Assembly (NCBI RefSeq): GCF_015751785.1 | Contig: NZ_JADOTY010000001.1 | Span: 2,108,001-2,172,000 of the forward strand | Source of the DNA: Micromonospora vinacea | GTDB taxonomy: Bacteria; Actinomycetota; Actinomycetes; Mycobacteriales; Micromonosporaceae | DNA: 64,000 nt | Direction: 5' to 3' | Shown: in pieces, positions 8,237-16,015 of the stretch | How positions within the stretch are numbered: position 1 is the stretch's first letter | Layout of the letters: each line of letters starts with the position of its first letter | The notes under the pieces: model-generated | The model's database searches: none | What the model saw: the letters and a program-made list of their open reading frames with translations, nothing else | Told to the model about the DNA's origin: nothing | Translations under genes and position numbers: made by a program

Positions 8237-9499
8237 TCAGGCTGCGTGGGCCAGGGTCGGTGGGGCGAGCAGCGGACCGCACGGGGTCTTGTCGTCGGCG
8301 GTGGGGCCGTGCGAAGTCAGCACCACGGGTGTGCCCAGCTCCGCGCGCACCGCTGCCGGCCAGTCCTGCGGTTTGTCGTCGTACACCGGGCGGGAGCGCA
8401 GCAGGCGGGCGGTGAGCGCGGCCTGCCGGTCCAGGTCGCCGGGCGGGCCCGGGGTGAGCCGGTCGGTGGTGTCGTAGCGGCGGCAGATCCGCAGGTCGGG
8501 GCCGGCCAGATCGAGGTGGGTCAGGGCCAGGCCGTCGACGCCGCCGGCCGCGGCGAGGGCGTACCGGTGGGCGACCGCGTCGAAGTGGCCGAACCGGAAC
8601 CGGCCCTGCCACGGGTTCGTGGCGTTGTGGCGGTCGGTGAACGGCAGGCTCGGGTCCTCGGTCACCAACGGACCGTGCCCGTGCCGGGTGGTGACCACGC
8701 GGAGCACACCGATCCGGGTCACGTCGCCGGACCGGCCCGCCTCGGCGAGCAGGCTGTCCACGTTGGCGAACGTGGTGGTGCTCCAGGTGGTGTACGGGTG
8801 GAAGCCGTGCCACTCGTCGAGCAGTACCCCCTGCGCGCCCTCGAAGACGCAGGTCCCGGTGCGCAGCGCCTCGGCGAGCCAACTGCCGCCGACGATGGCC
8901 ACCCGCCCGGCGAAGCCGGTGAACGCGGGCAGGCAGTCCTCGACCGGTGGCGCGTCCAGCGTGCCCAGCTCGGCGGTCAGCCGGTCCCGCAGTGTGGTGA
9001 GCCGGCGGCGCAGCAGCGCTGGACTGTGGCAGTCGGCGACCCGGGGCGCGTCGTCGGGGTGGGCGAGACCGTACGCGACGGCCTCGCCCACCCCCAGCCC
9101 GCAGGAGCCGTGCCGGTCGGCTCCCCGGGCGATCTCGCGGGCCCGGTTGGCGGCCCGGTGGTACGGGGTGGCGAGCAGCGCGTCCCCGTCGACGGTCAGC
9201 CGGTCGAGCGCGTCGGACACCCCGACTGTGGCGAGGTGGTCGGCCTCGGCTGCCAGCGCCAACGGGTCCACCACCACGTGCCGGGACAGGTGTGTGCGGA
9301 CACCGGGATGGAAGGTGCCGGCGCCGAACTGCGCGAACGTGTGGTGCCGCCCGTCGCGCAGCACGACGTTGTGTGCCGCCTGCGCGCCCCCGTTGAAGCG
9401 GACCACCGTGTGCACGGGACGGGTGGCGCAGAGCCAGTCCACCACGGTGCCCTTGCCGGCATCGCCGTAGCCGAGGTCGACCACCGCCACGTGGTTCAC
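8237..9499 (-). CDS. Divergent adenylosuccinate synthetase homologue (PurA-like)
   Basis: 420 residues, close to PurA length (about 430). PurA joins IMP and aspartate using GTP. Key elements are present but altered: the P-loop reads YGDAGKGTVVD instead of WGDEGKGK (Asp13 kept, next Glu is Ala, second Lys is Thr); the catalytic His is kept in RFNGGAQAAHNVV (His43) though the canonical NNAGHTVV is changed; a GTCGLGVGEA-like segment reads GSCGLGVGEA. The base-binding loop near the C terminus is HGPTADDK. It overlaps the vWA gene by four bases as the last gene of the operon. It is probably not the housekeeping PurA; substrate may differ (inference). Confidence 0.8.
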   Translation of the reverse strand: MNHVAVVDLGYGDAGKGTVVDWLCATRPVHTVVRFNGGAQAAHNVVLRDGRHHTFAQFGAGTFHPGVRTHLSRHVVVDPLALAAEADHLATVGVSDALDRLTVDGDALLATPYHRAANRAREIARGADRHGSCGLGVGEAVAYGLAHPDDAPRVADCHSPALLRRRLTTLRDRLTAELGTLDAPPVEDCLPAFTGFAGRVAIVGGSWLAEALRTGTCVFEGAQGVLLDEWHGFHPYTTWSTTTFANVDSLLAEAGRSGDVTRIGVLRVVTTRHGHGPLVTEDPSLPFTDRHNATNPWQGRFRFGHFDAVAHRYALAAAGGVDGLALTHLDLAGPDLRICRRYDTTDRLTPGPPGDLDRQAALTARLLRSRPVYDDKPQDWPAAVRAELGTPVVLTSHGPTADDKTPCGPLLAPPTLAHAA

Positions 9500-10455
9500 A
9501 GCCGGGTCACCCCGCTGGCGGTGTCGCGGAACGCCGGCAGCGTCGACACCTCGGCCCGCCGGTCCCGGCCGAGGCGGGCCAGCGCCTTCGACACGGTCCC
9601 GGTGGCGCCGGAGCCGGCGCGGTCCAGGTCGCGCAGCCCCTCGTCCAGGTCGATGGCCTGCTCACCGAGGCCGATGGTGAGCGCGATGGTCTCGCAGACC
9701 GCGTCGAGGTCGTCGAGCACGACGGCGTTCTGCCCGAGCAGGTCCCGCCAGAAGTCGAGCACCGTGGCGTTGCCGGCGTAGTGGCTGCCGGCGGGGAGCA
9801 GGTAGTAGGTGTCCCAGCGGCGGGTCACCTCGTCGACGACCTGCCGCAGCGGCACGTCCTCGGAGAGGTCGTCCCCGATCAGGCCGGCCACCTCCCGGGC
9901 CTTCACCCGCTGGTACGCCAGTTCGTCGCCGATGATGAACAGGTAGCCGCGTCGGCCGCGCTTCTCCCAGTTGTCGGTGACGGTGTGCCGGGCCATGAAG
10001 TACATGGCCAGCTCGTACGACTCGCTCATCTGCCCGCCGCCACCGCCCTCCAGCACGATCCGGCCGAGGTCGTCGTCCATCCGGTTGTCCGACTCGAACT
10101 GGCCCACCTGCAACGGCACCCGGTCGCAGGTGGCGTCGCCGATGGCGCCGAACATGATCTGTGGGTCGCTGGCGTAGCCCTGCCGTTGCAGCAGCCCGAG
10201 CAGCTGCGGCAGCTTGGTCTGCAGGACCCGCGGCACCGTGCGCATCGAGCCGGTCACGTCGAAGAGCACCGCGACGGGCGTCGACCGGGGGTGCTCGTCG
10301 GAGTCGCGGCTCTCCCGGGTCGCGTCCCTGGGGTCGAGCGCGGGGTGCACGGTGCGTGCCCCGCTGTCGCTGTAGGAGAAGGCGCTCTTGCCGGTGGACC
10401 GGCGGTAGCGGTCGGCGGCGTCGTACACGTCGGTGGACCAGATTCCACTGCCCAT
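9496..10455 (-). CDS. von Willebrand factor A domain protein
   Basis: 319 residues. An N-terminal polar segment of about 60 residues precedes a vWA Rossmann domain with the metal-ion-dependent adhesion site D66-V-T-G-S70 (VLFDVTGSM) and a later conserved Asp in FGAIGDA. There is no signal peptide or membrane segment, so it is cytoplasmic. A glycine-rich loop (LEGGGGGQMSES) follows. Its stop overlaps the start of the PurA-like gene by four bases, and nine bases separate it from the J-domain/kinase gene upstream. vWA proteins commonly act as scaffolds in NTP-dependent regulatory systems; its partner here is probably a co-encoded protein (inference). Confidence 0.88.
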   Translation of the reverse strand: MGSGIWSTDVYDAADRYRRSTGKSAFSYSDSGARTVHPALDPRDATRESRDSDEHPRSTPVAVLFDVTGSMRTVPRVLQTKLPQLLGLLQRQGYASDPQIMFGAIGDATCDRVPLQVGQFESDNRMDDDLGRIVLEGGGGGQMSESYELAMYFMARHTVTDNWEKRGRRGYLFIIGDELAYQRVKAREVAGLIGDDLSEDVPLRQVVDEVTRRWDTYYLLPAGSHYAGNATVLDFWRDLLGQNAVVLDDLDAVCETIALTIGLGEQAIDLDEGLRDLDRAGSGATGTVSKALARLGRDRRAEVSTLPAFRDTASGVTRL

Positions 10456-10464
10456 GACAGCTCC

Positions 10465-11436
10465 TTAGGGGGTGAGGGTGAAGGGTCGGAAGGTGCGTGG
10501 CCCGTAGAGGCGGTCCAGCACCTGGTCGAGTTCGCGCAGCAGACGCCAGGCATCGTCGGGTCGCTTGGCCAGGGACCGTTGCCGGCAGCCCTGCGCGAAG
10601 GTGTGCAGCTCGCGGGGTGCGCGCGGCCCCATCAGCCAGCTCATGCAGTGGCTGGCCATCGCTATGTCGGTGCCCGGGCCGCACTGCTGCTTCTTGAGGA
10701 CCTCCTCCGGGTACCACCCGTCGTGGCCGGGCGCCAGCGCCGGGACCGTGCTGCCGACCGGGGCGGAGAAGCACCAGTCGACGAGCACCACGCCGTGGGC
10801 GTCCGGCTCGATCAGCACGTGTCGCGGCAGGACCGCGCCGTGCACCACGCCCGCCCGGTGGGCCAGGCCGAGCACCACCAGCAGTCGCCGCCACATCCAG
10901 GCCACGTCCCGGGCGTCCAGCCCGTCGGGGTACGCGCGCCGCACCTCGTCGAGGTCGTGCAGTCCGGGTGCGGTGGCGAGCACGTTGATCCGCCGTTCCG
11001 CGCCGGTGGCGGTGTCCCGGTGCCGGAATTCGTCGACGAGCCGGGGCACGTACGGCAGGTAGCGCGCGTCGCCGCGCTCGGCGATGGTGCGCAGGGCGTG
11101 CGCCTCGCGGGCCATCAGGTCGTTGTCGGTGGGTCGTCGGGGGAGCTTGAGCAGCCGGTCGTCGCCGACGTCGTAGAGGTCGGCCAGGTCACCCGAGTGG
11201 GCCGGCGCGCCGAGCCGGTAGTCGCCGAGGACTGTGGTCTGCCGGGCCTGCCACCGGGTGGTGACGTGAATGAACGCGTCGATGGCTTCGGCGCGTACCG
11301 CCGGGTCGGTCGGCAGGCGGTCGGGGTGCAGGGCCGCGACCAGCTCGCGGTAGCGGCGGGCCGGCTGGTCGGCGCCGAACAGGTCGGCGTCGGTGCGGGC
11401 GGCCGCGACCAGGCGGATGGCCTCCGCGGCCCTCAC
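10465..11436 (-). CDS. J-domain/protein-kinase-like fusion (probable pseudokinase)
   Basis: 323 residues. The N-terminal ~55 residues look like a short J domain with its HPD motif at residues 37-39 (YRELVAALHPDR). The rest is a kinase fold: a Lys in LLKLPRRP and a Glu-bearing helix (AREAHAL). The catalytic loop reads VVHGAVLPRHVLI, so the HRD aspartate is Ala and the loop Asn is His; the metal-binding motif DFG is replaced by DWC with Asp kept. Phosphotransfer is doubtful. Its ATG overlaps the TGA of the NUDIX regulator gene (ATGA). J domains recruit Hsp70, so a chaperone-linked scaffold is possible (inference). Confidence 0.75.
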   Translation of the reverse strand: MRAAEAIRLVAAARTDADLFGADQPARRYRELVAALHPDRLPTDPAVRAEAIDAFIHVTTRWQARQTTVLGDYRLGAPAHSGDLADLYDVGDDRLLKLPRRPTDNDLMAREAHALRTIAERGDARYLPYVPRLVDEFRHRDTATGAERRINVLATAPGLHDLDEVRRAYPDGLDARDVAWMWRRLLVVLGLAHRAGVVHGAVLPRHVLIEPDAHGVVLVDWCFSAPVGSTVPALAPGHDGWYPEEVLKKQQCGPGTDIAMASHCMSWLMGPRAPRELHTFAQGCRQRSLAKRPDDAWRLLRELDQVLDRLYGPRTFRPFTLTP

Positions 11437-12185
11437 CGCACCGTCTCCTCGCGGGCGGGGCGCAGCAGCGCCGGGTGCAGCAGGCGGGCGTCGCCGGCCC
11501 GGTAGAGCCGGGCGCGCGGGCCGCCTCGGGCGCCACCACGCTCGGTGCTGGCGCCGGTGCTCTCCACGAAGCCCGGCACCGAGAGCACCTTGCGGTGGAA
11601 GTTGCCGGCGTGCAGCGGGTGCCCCCAGACCGTCTCGTAGACGGCCCGCAGCTCACTGATGGTGAACTCGGCGGCGAGGAAGCGGGTGGCGAGTGGGGTG
11701 TACTCCAGCTTGGACCGGGCCCGTTCCAACGCGTCGTCGATGATCCGGCCGTGGTCGAAGGCGAGCTGTCGGCTGGTCAACGCGGTCACCGGCAGCCAGA
11801 TCGCCTCGTCGGCGTCGCTGCCGGCGGCCGGGTCCGGCAGGTCGGGGGCGAAGGCGAGGTGGGCGATCGAGACGACCCGCATGCGCGGGTCACGGTCGGG
11901 AGCGCCATAGCTGCCCAACTGCTCCAGGTGTACGCGGCGCAGCGCCTCGCCGCCGAGCCCGGTCTCCTCGGCCAGCTCCCGTCGGGCGCCGGTGGTCAGG
12001 TCCTCGTCGGGGCGGACGAAGCCCCCGGGCAGCGCCCAGTGCCCGGCGAAGGGTGCCTCGCCGCGCCGGATCAGCAGCAGGTGCAGTGCGCCGTCGCGGA
12101 TGGTCAGCGCCACCACGTCGACGGTCACGGCGACCGACGGGTAGGCCCGGGGGTCGTACGCGGCCAGGAACTCCTGCTCGTTCAT
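11433..12185 (-). CDS. NUDIX hydrolase with C-terminal winged helix (NrtR-like)
   Basis: 250 residues. The N-terminal NUDIX domain has a complete Nudix box (GX5E then RELAEETGL, residues 55-77), so hydrolysis of a nucleoside-diphosphate compound is possible. The C-terminal winged helix (FTISELRAVYETVWGHPLH, then GNFHRKVL) is that of NrtR-type repressors, in which the NUDIX domain senses ADP-ribose or a related ligand. First gene of the operon with the J-domain/kinase, vWA and PurA-like genes. Two copies of a TGAGAACA octamer lie in its promoter, suggesting autoregulation. The intact box is unlike classical NrtR, where it is often degenerate. Confidence 0.85.
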   Translation of the reverse strand: MNEQEFLAAYDPRAYPSVAVTVDVVALTIRDGALHLLLIRRGEAPFAGHWALPGGFVRPDEDLTTGARRELAEETGLGGEALRRVHLEQLGSYGAPDRDPRMRVVSIAHLAFAPDLPDPAAGSDADEAIWLPVTALTSRQLAFDHGRIIDDALERARSKLEYTPLATRFLAAEFTISELRAVYETVWGHPLHAGNFHRKVLSVPGFVESTGASTERGGARGGPRARLYRAGDARLLHPALLRPAREETVR

Positions 12186-12194
12186 CGCGTCTCT

Positions 12195-12226
12195 CTCATT
12201 CTGAGAACATCTCGCTGTGAGAACAA
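12195..12226 (-). promoter_or_regulatory. Promoter/operator repeats of the NUDIX-PurA-like operon
   Basis: The octamer TGAGAACA occurs at 12202-12209 and 12218-12225, 16 bases apart in the same orientation, directly upstream of the first operon gene. On the coding strand these read TGTTCTCA, and the proximal copy forms an inverted repeat (TCTCA GAA TGAGA). Likely binding site of the operon's own NUDIX/winged-helix regulator (inference). Confidence 0.5.
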
Positions 12227-12264
12227 CCTAGCGCACGAGGAAGCTTCTGCCAAGCTCGGAATCC

Positions 12265-13131
12265 TCAGCGCAGGTGACCCGCCAGGTGCGGTCGGCCGCG
12301 CGCGTCGTGCAGGGCGAACCCGCCGTCCGGCAGGCGCGCGAAGTTCACAGTGCTCGGCAGCGGCACGGGCAGCTTGAAGGCGACCTCGACCGTGTACGCG
12401 TCCGGCAGCCGGGCCTCAAGCGCGGCCAGGCAGCGCGCCTTGCTCCACATGCCGTGCGCGATCGGCCGGCGGAAGCCGAACAGCCGCGCCCCGAGTCGGG
12501 AGGTGTGGATCGGGTTGTGGTCGCCGGAGACCCGCGCGTACTCCGTACCGACGCGCGGTTCCACACGCCAACGGGCGGTGGCCGTCGGCGCCGCGGGACG
12601 TTCGCCCGGCTCGCGGCCACCCGACCTGCCCTCCCGACCGAGGTACGTCGAGACGCCGCGCCACACCTCATCCCCGTCGACCGAGCCGACCAGCACCACG
12701 TCCACCTGCCGCCCCCGGTCGTGGGGGCGCAGATCCTGCGCGTACGTCGTGAAGTCGAGGGTCTCGTCGGCGGTGACCGGGCGATGCGTGGTGATCCGGT
12801 TGCCGACGTGCACCAGGCCGACCAGTGGGAGGGGGAAGTCCGGCGCGGTCATCAGGCGCAGGGCCAGTGGGAAGCCCATGACGTGCGGAAACGTCGCGGG
12901 CAGCCGGTCGCTGAGCCGGAACCCGCAGACCCTGTCGTAGTCGGCCAACTGCGCCCGGTCGACGCTCACCCCGGCCACCGTCAACTCGACCGCCGGCAGG
13001 TCGGGCCCTCGCCGCCCACCACCGAGGCCCGGTAACGCGCCGAGCAACGCCCGTCGGTGCAGCGCCCCGGCCGCCGGCATCCGGGGCAGTTCGACACGGC
13101 TGCGGCTGCGCGACTCCGGCCCCCCGCCCAT
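12265..13131 (-). CDS. MaoC-type hotdog dehydratase (enoyl-CoA hydratase 2 like)
   Basis: 288 residues with two hotdog-like halves. The C-terminal half carries the MaoC/hydratase-2 motif: YARVSGDHNPIH, with the catalytic Asp and His, and HGMWSKA. The N-terminal half (about residues 50-170) looks like the degenerate FAS1-type hotdog. A much longer open frame runs upstream through the FabG gene, but the ATG at 13131 forms a TGATG overlap with the FabG stop, the natural start. With the upstream FabG and divergent thiolase it forms a fatty-acyl-CoA hydration, reduction and thiolysis set. Confidence 0.85.
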   Translation of the reverse strand: MGGGPESRSRSRVELPRMPAAGALHRRALLGALPGLGGGRRGPDLPAVELTVAGVSVDRAQLADYDRVCGFRLSDRLPATFPHVMGFPLALRLMTAPDFPLPLVGLVHVGNRITTHRPVTADETLDFTTYAQDLRPHDRGRQVDVVLVGSVDGDEVWRGVSTYLGREGRSGGREPGERPAAPTATARWRVEPRVGTEYARVSGDHNPIHTSRLGARLFGFRRPIAHGMWSKARCLAALEARLPDAYTVEVAFKLPVPLPSTVNFARLPDGGFALHDARGRPHLAGHLR

Positions 13132-14510
13132 CACGCCCCCAGCAGGCTCTGGCCGCAGACCCGGACCACGTTTCCGCTGACCGCGCCGCTGGCTGGCCAG
13201 GCCAGCCAGCCGATCGTCTCGGCCACGTCCACCGGCAACCCGCCCTGGGCCAGGCTGTTCATCCGTCGGCCCGCCTCGCGGACCACAAGCGGGATGCGCG
13301 CGGTCAGCCGGGTCTCGATGAAGCCCGGGGCCACCGCGTTGACGCTGATCCCGCGTTCCCGCAGGGCCGGGGCGAGCGAGTCGACCAGCCCGATCACGCC
13401 GGCCTTGCTGGTGGCGTAGTTGGTCTGCCCCCGGTTGCCGGCGATCCCGGCGATCGAGGAGACCGAGATGATCCGTCCGCCGGCCGGGATCAGCTCCCGC
13501 TCCAACAGCACGTCGTTGATCCGCTCCTGGCTGGACAGGTTGACGTCGATCACCTGGTCCCACCGGTCGGCGTCCATCCGGCCCAGCGTCTTGTCCCGGG
13601 TGATGCCGGCGTTGTGCACCACCACGTCGACCCGGCCGTGCCGGCTGGCCAGGTGTTCGGCGAGTCGGGTCGGCGCGTCCGGCGCGGTCAGGTCGAGTTG
13701 GACGGCGGTGCCGCCGATGTCGTTCGCCACAGCGGCGAGCGCGTCGCCGGCGGCCGGGATGTCCAGGGCCACCACCTGCGCGCCGTCGCGGGCCAGCACC
13801 TTCGCCAGCGCCGCGCCGATCCCCCGGGCGGCGCCGGTGACGAGCACGACCTGCCCGTCCAGCGGGCGGTCCCAGTCGGCCGGGGCGCTCGCCGCGCCGC
13901 CGCCGACCCGGATGACCTGACCCGACACGTACGCGGAACGGCCGGACAGAATGAATCGGACTGTCGATTCGAGGCTTGTGTGCGTGCCGGCTGAGAGGTC
14001 CGGGCCGTCCGCCGCGGCACCGTCGCCACGGGTCACGTAGACGAGTTGTGCGGTGGTGCCCCGGCCGAACTCCTTGCCGATGCTGCGGACCAGCCCTTCG
14101 AGGGCGCGCTGGGCGGTCGCCTCGCGGGGTGTGGGGCATTCCTGTGGCGGGGTGCCCAGCACGATCACCCGGCCGCTGGGCAGCACGGCCCGGGCCTGCG
14201 GGTGGAAGAAGTCGTAGAGCTGGCGCAGCTCGGTCGAGTCGGTGATCCCGGTGGCGTCGAAGAGCAGTGCCCCGTACCGCTGCGGGTTGGCGCCGGTCGG
14301 GTCGGCCAGTTCGACCCCGGCGGCGGTCAGGATCTTGGTGATCGGCTCGGCGAGCCGGCCGCCGGTGGCCGCGCCGAGCAGGGCCGGGCCGGCCAGCAAC
14401 GGGTCGCCGGGATGGTGCCGGCGCAGTCGGGGCGGGTCGGGCAGCCCGAGGCGCTTGACCAGCGCGCGGCCGGCGGCCGATTGGACGAAGCTCGCGTACC
14501 TGTCGGTCAT
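13131..14510 (-). CDS. fabG: Two-domain 3-oxoacyl-ACP/CoA reductase (high-molecular-weight FabG)
   Basis: 459 residues, much longer than ordinary FabG (about 245), matching the FabG4 class with an N-terminal flavodoxin-like domain (residues 1 to about 215) and a C-terminal SDR domain. The SDR part shows TGAARGIG for NAD(P)H binding, HNAG, and the catalytic Ser and YATSK. The AT-rich-start ATG at 14510 is followed on the other strand by the thiolase, so the two share a promoter region. Translationally coupled with the MaoC gene downstream (TGATG). The FabG4 class prefers NADH and acyl-CoA; this is family knowledge. Confidence 0.9.
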   Translation of the reverse strand: MTDRYASFVQSAAGRALVKRLGLPDPPRLRRHHPGDPLLAGPALLGAATGGRLAEPITKILTAAGVELADPTGANPQRYGALLFDATGITDSTELRQLYDFFHPQARAVLPSGRVIVLGTPPQECPTPREATAQRALEGLVRSIGKEFGRGTTAQLVYVTRGDGAAADGPDLSAGTHTSLESTVRFILSGRSAYVSGQVIRVGGGAASAPADWDRPLDGQVVLVTGAARGIGAALAKVLARDGAQVVALDIPAAGDALAAVANDIGGTAVQLDLTAPDAPTRLAEHLASRHGRVDVVVHNAGITRDKTLGRMDADRWDQVIDVNLSSQERINDVLLERELIPAGGRIISVSSIAGIAGNRGQTNYATSKAGVIGLVDSLAPALRERGISVNAVAPGFIETRLTARIPLVVREAGRRMNSLAQGGLPVDVAETIGWLAWPASGAVSGNVVRVCGQSLLGA

Positions 14511-14519
14511 GGGCGTAGC

Positions 14520-14533
14520 CTACTGGCGAGTAG
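14520..14533. promoter_or_regulatory. 14-mer palindrome resembling the TetR operator
   Basis: CTACTGGCGAGTAG has perfect 5-base inverted arms (CTACT/AGTAG) and a CG-rich spacer. The same pattern occurs twice in the promoter of the TetR gene (2782-2811). It lies between divergent fabG and the thiolase gene, so the TetR protein at 2825 may control both loci. Confidence 0.55.
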
Positions 14534-14565
14534 GGTTCGAGCAACACATGTCGAGGAGGCGGATC

Positions 14566-15858
14566 GTGCAGAGCATCCGGCGGGTCGCGGTCATCGGGGG
14601 CAACCGCATCCCCTTCGCCCGTTCCAACTCCCGCTACGCGGACGCGTCCAACGCGGACCTGCTCGGCGCGGCGCTCGACGGCCTGATCGCCCGCTACGGC
14701 TTGGCCGGGCAGCGCGTCGGCGAGGTGGTGACCGGTGCGGTGCTCAAGCACTCCCGCGACTTCAACCTCACCCGCGAGGTGGTCCTCGGCTCCCGGCTCG
14801 ACCCACACACCCCGGCGTACGACATCCAGCAGGCGTGCGGCACCGGTCTGGAGGCGACGATCCTGGTCGCCAACAAGATCGCCCTCGGCCAGCTCGACGT
14901 GGGCATCGCCGGCGGTGTCGACACCACCTCCGACGCCCCGCTCGCCGTCAACGAGGAGATGCGCCGCACGCTGCTCAAGCTCAACTCGGCCCGTACGCTT
15001 GGCGAACGGCTCAAGGTCGCGGCGAAGCTGCGCCCACTCCAGCCGTTCAAGCCGGAGATCCCCCGCAACGCCGAGCCGCGCACCGGGCTGTCCATGGGCG
15101 ACCACGCCGCCCGCACCGCAGTGCGCTGGCAGATCGACCGACGCGCCCAGGACGAGCTGGCACTGCGCTCACACCAGCGCCTCGCCGCCGCGTACGACAG
15201 GGGTTTCTTCGACGACCTGATGACGCCCTACCTGGGGCTCACCCGAGATGCGAACCTGCGCCCGGACACCAGCCTGGAGAAGCTCGGTTCGCTGAAGCCG
15301 GTCTTCGGCACCCGCGGCCCGGACGCCGAACAGGCCACCATGACCGCCGGCAACTCGTCGCCCCTCACCGACGGCGCGTCCACGGTGCTGCTGGCCAGCG
15401 AGGAGTGGGCGGCGGCGCACCACCTGCCCGTACTGGCCTGGTTCAGCTGGTCGGAGACGGCGGCGGTGGACTTCGTGCACGGCGACGAGGGACTGCTGAT
15501 GGCACCCGCGTACGCGGTGCCCCGAATGCTGGCCCGCGCCGGGCTGACGTTGCAGGACTTCGACTACTACGAGATCCACGAGGCGTTCGCGTCGCAGGTG
15601 CTGGCCACCCTCGCCGCCTGGGAGTCACCGGAGTTCTGCAAGGACCGGCTCGGCCTGGACGCGCCGCTGGGTTCGATCGACACCGACCGGCTCAACGTCA
15701 ACGGCTCGTCGCTGGCCGCCGGGCACCCTTTCGCCGCCACCGGCGGGCGGATCGTGGCGACCCTGGCGAAGCTGCTGGCCGAGCGGGGCAGCGGTCGCGG
15801 GCTGATCTCCATCTGCGCCGCCGGTGGTCAGGGCGTGACCGCCATCCTGGAGCGTTGA
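14566..15858 (+). CDS. Acetyl-CoA C-acetyltransferase (thiolase)
   Basis: 430 residues. Cleaves 3-ketoacyl-CoA to acetyl-CoA and a shortened acyl-CoA, or condenses acyl-CoAs. Nucleophile Cys91 is in QQACGTGLEA; the active-site histidine motifs YEIHEAFASQV and GHPFAATGG and the C-terminal CAAGGQG cysteine are all present. The GTG at 14566 has a GAGGAGG site six bases upstream; an in-frame ATG at 14548 is the alternative. Divergent from fabG-maoC, together forming a nearly complete beta-oxidation cycle, and adjacent to a TetR-type palindrome. Confidence 0.92.
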   Translation: MQSIRRVAVIGGNRIPFARSNSRYADASNADLLGAALDGLIARYGLAGQRVGEVVTGAVLKHSRDFNLTREVVLGSRLDPHTPAYDIQQACGTGLEATILVANKIALGQLDVGIAGGVDTTSDAPLAVNEEMRRTLLKLNSARTLGERLKVAAKLRPLQPFKPEIPRNAEPRTGLSMGDHAARTAVRWQIDRRAQDELALRSHQRLAAAYDRGFFDDLMTPYLGLTRDANLRPDTSLEKLGSLKPVFGTRGPDAEQATMTAGNSSPLTDGASTVLLASEEWAAAHHLPVLAWFSWSETAAVDFVHGDEGLLMAPAYAVPRMLARAGLTLQDFDYYEIHEAFASQVLATLAAWESPEFCKDRLGLDAPLGSIDTDRLNVNGSSLAAGHPFAATGGRIVATLAKLLAERGSGRGLISICAAGGQGVTAILER

Positions 15859-16015
15859 ACGCGGGATCGTCCCTTACCGGGGTGACCGCCAGCAGGCGTT
15901 AACGGACCGTTCAGAAGTTGGCCCGCTGGTGGAGGGTTTACCACGCGACGGTGATCGTTGCCGCGCTACAGGCGCGGTTCGATCACTCCTGCGTGCGGAA
16001 CGGGGCCGTAACACC

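Noticed and set aside
8237..9499. Phage-type PurZ (2-aminoadenine synthesis)
   Set aside because: PurZ replaces the catalytic Asp of the P-loop, whereas Asp13 is kept here, and there is no DatZ/MazZ or phage context.
12265..15105. 946-codon open frame on the minus strand
   Set aside because: Only the last 288 codons (MaoC) look like protein; the rest is an antisense or out-of-frame reading of fabG and the thiolase.
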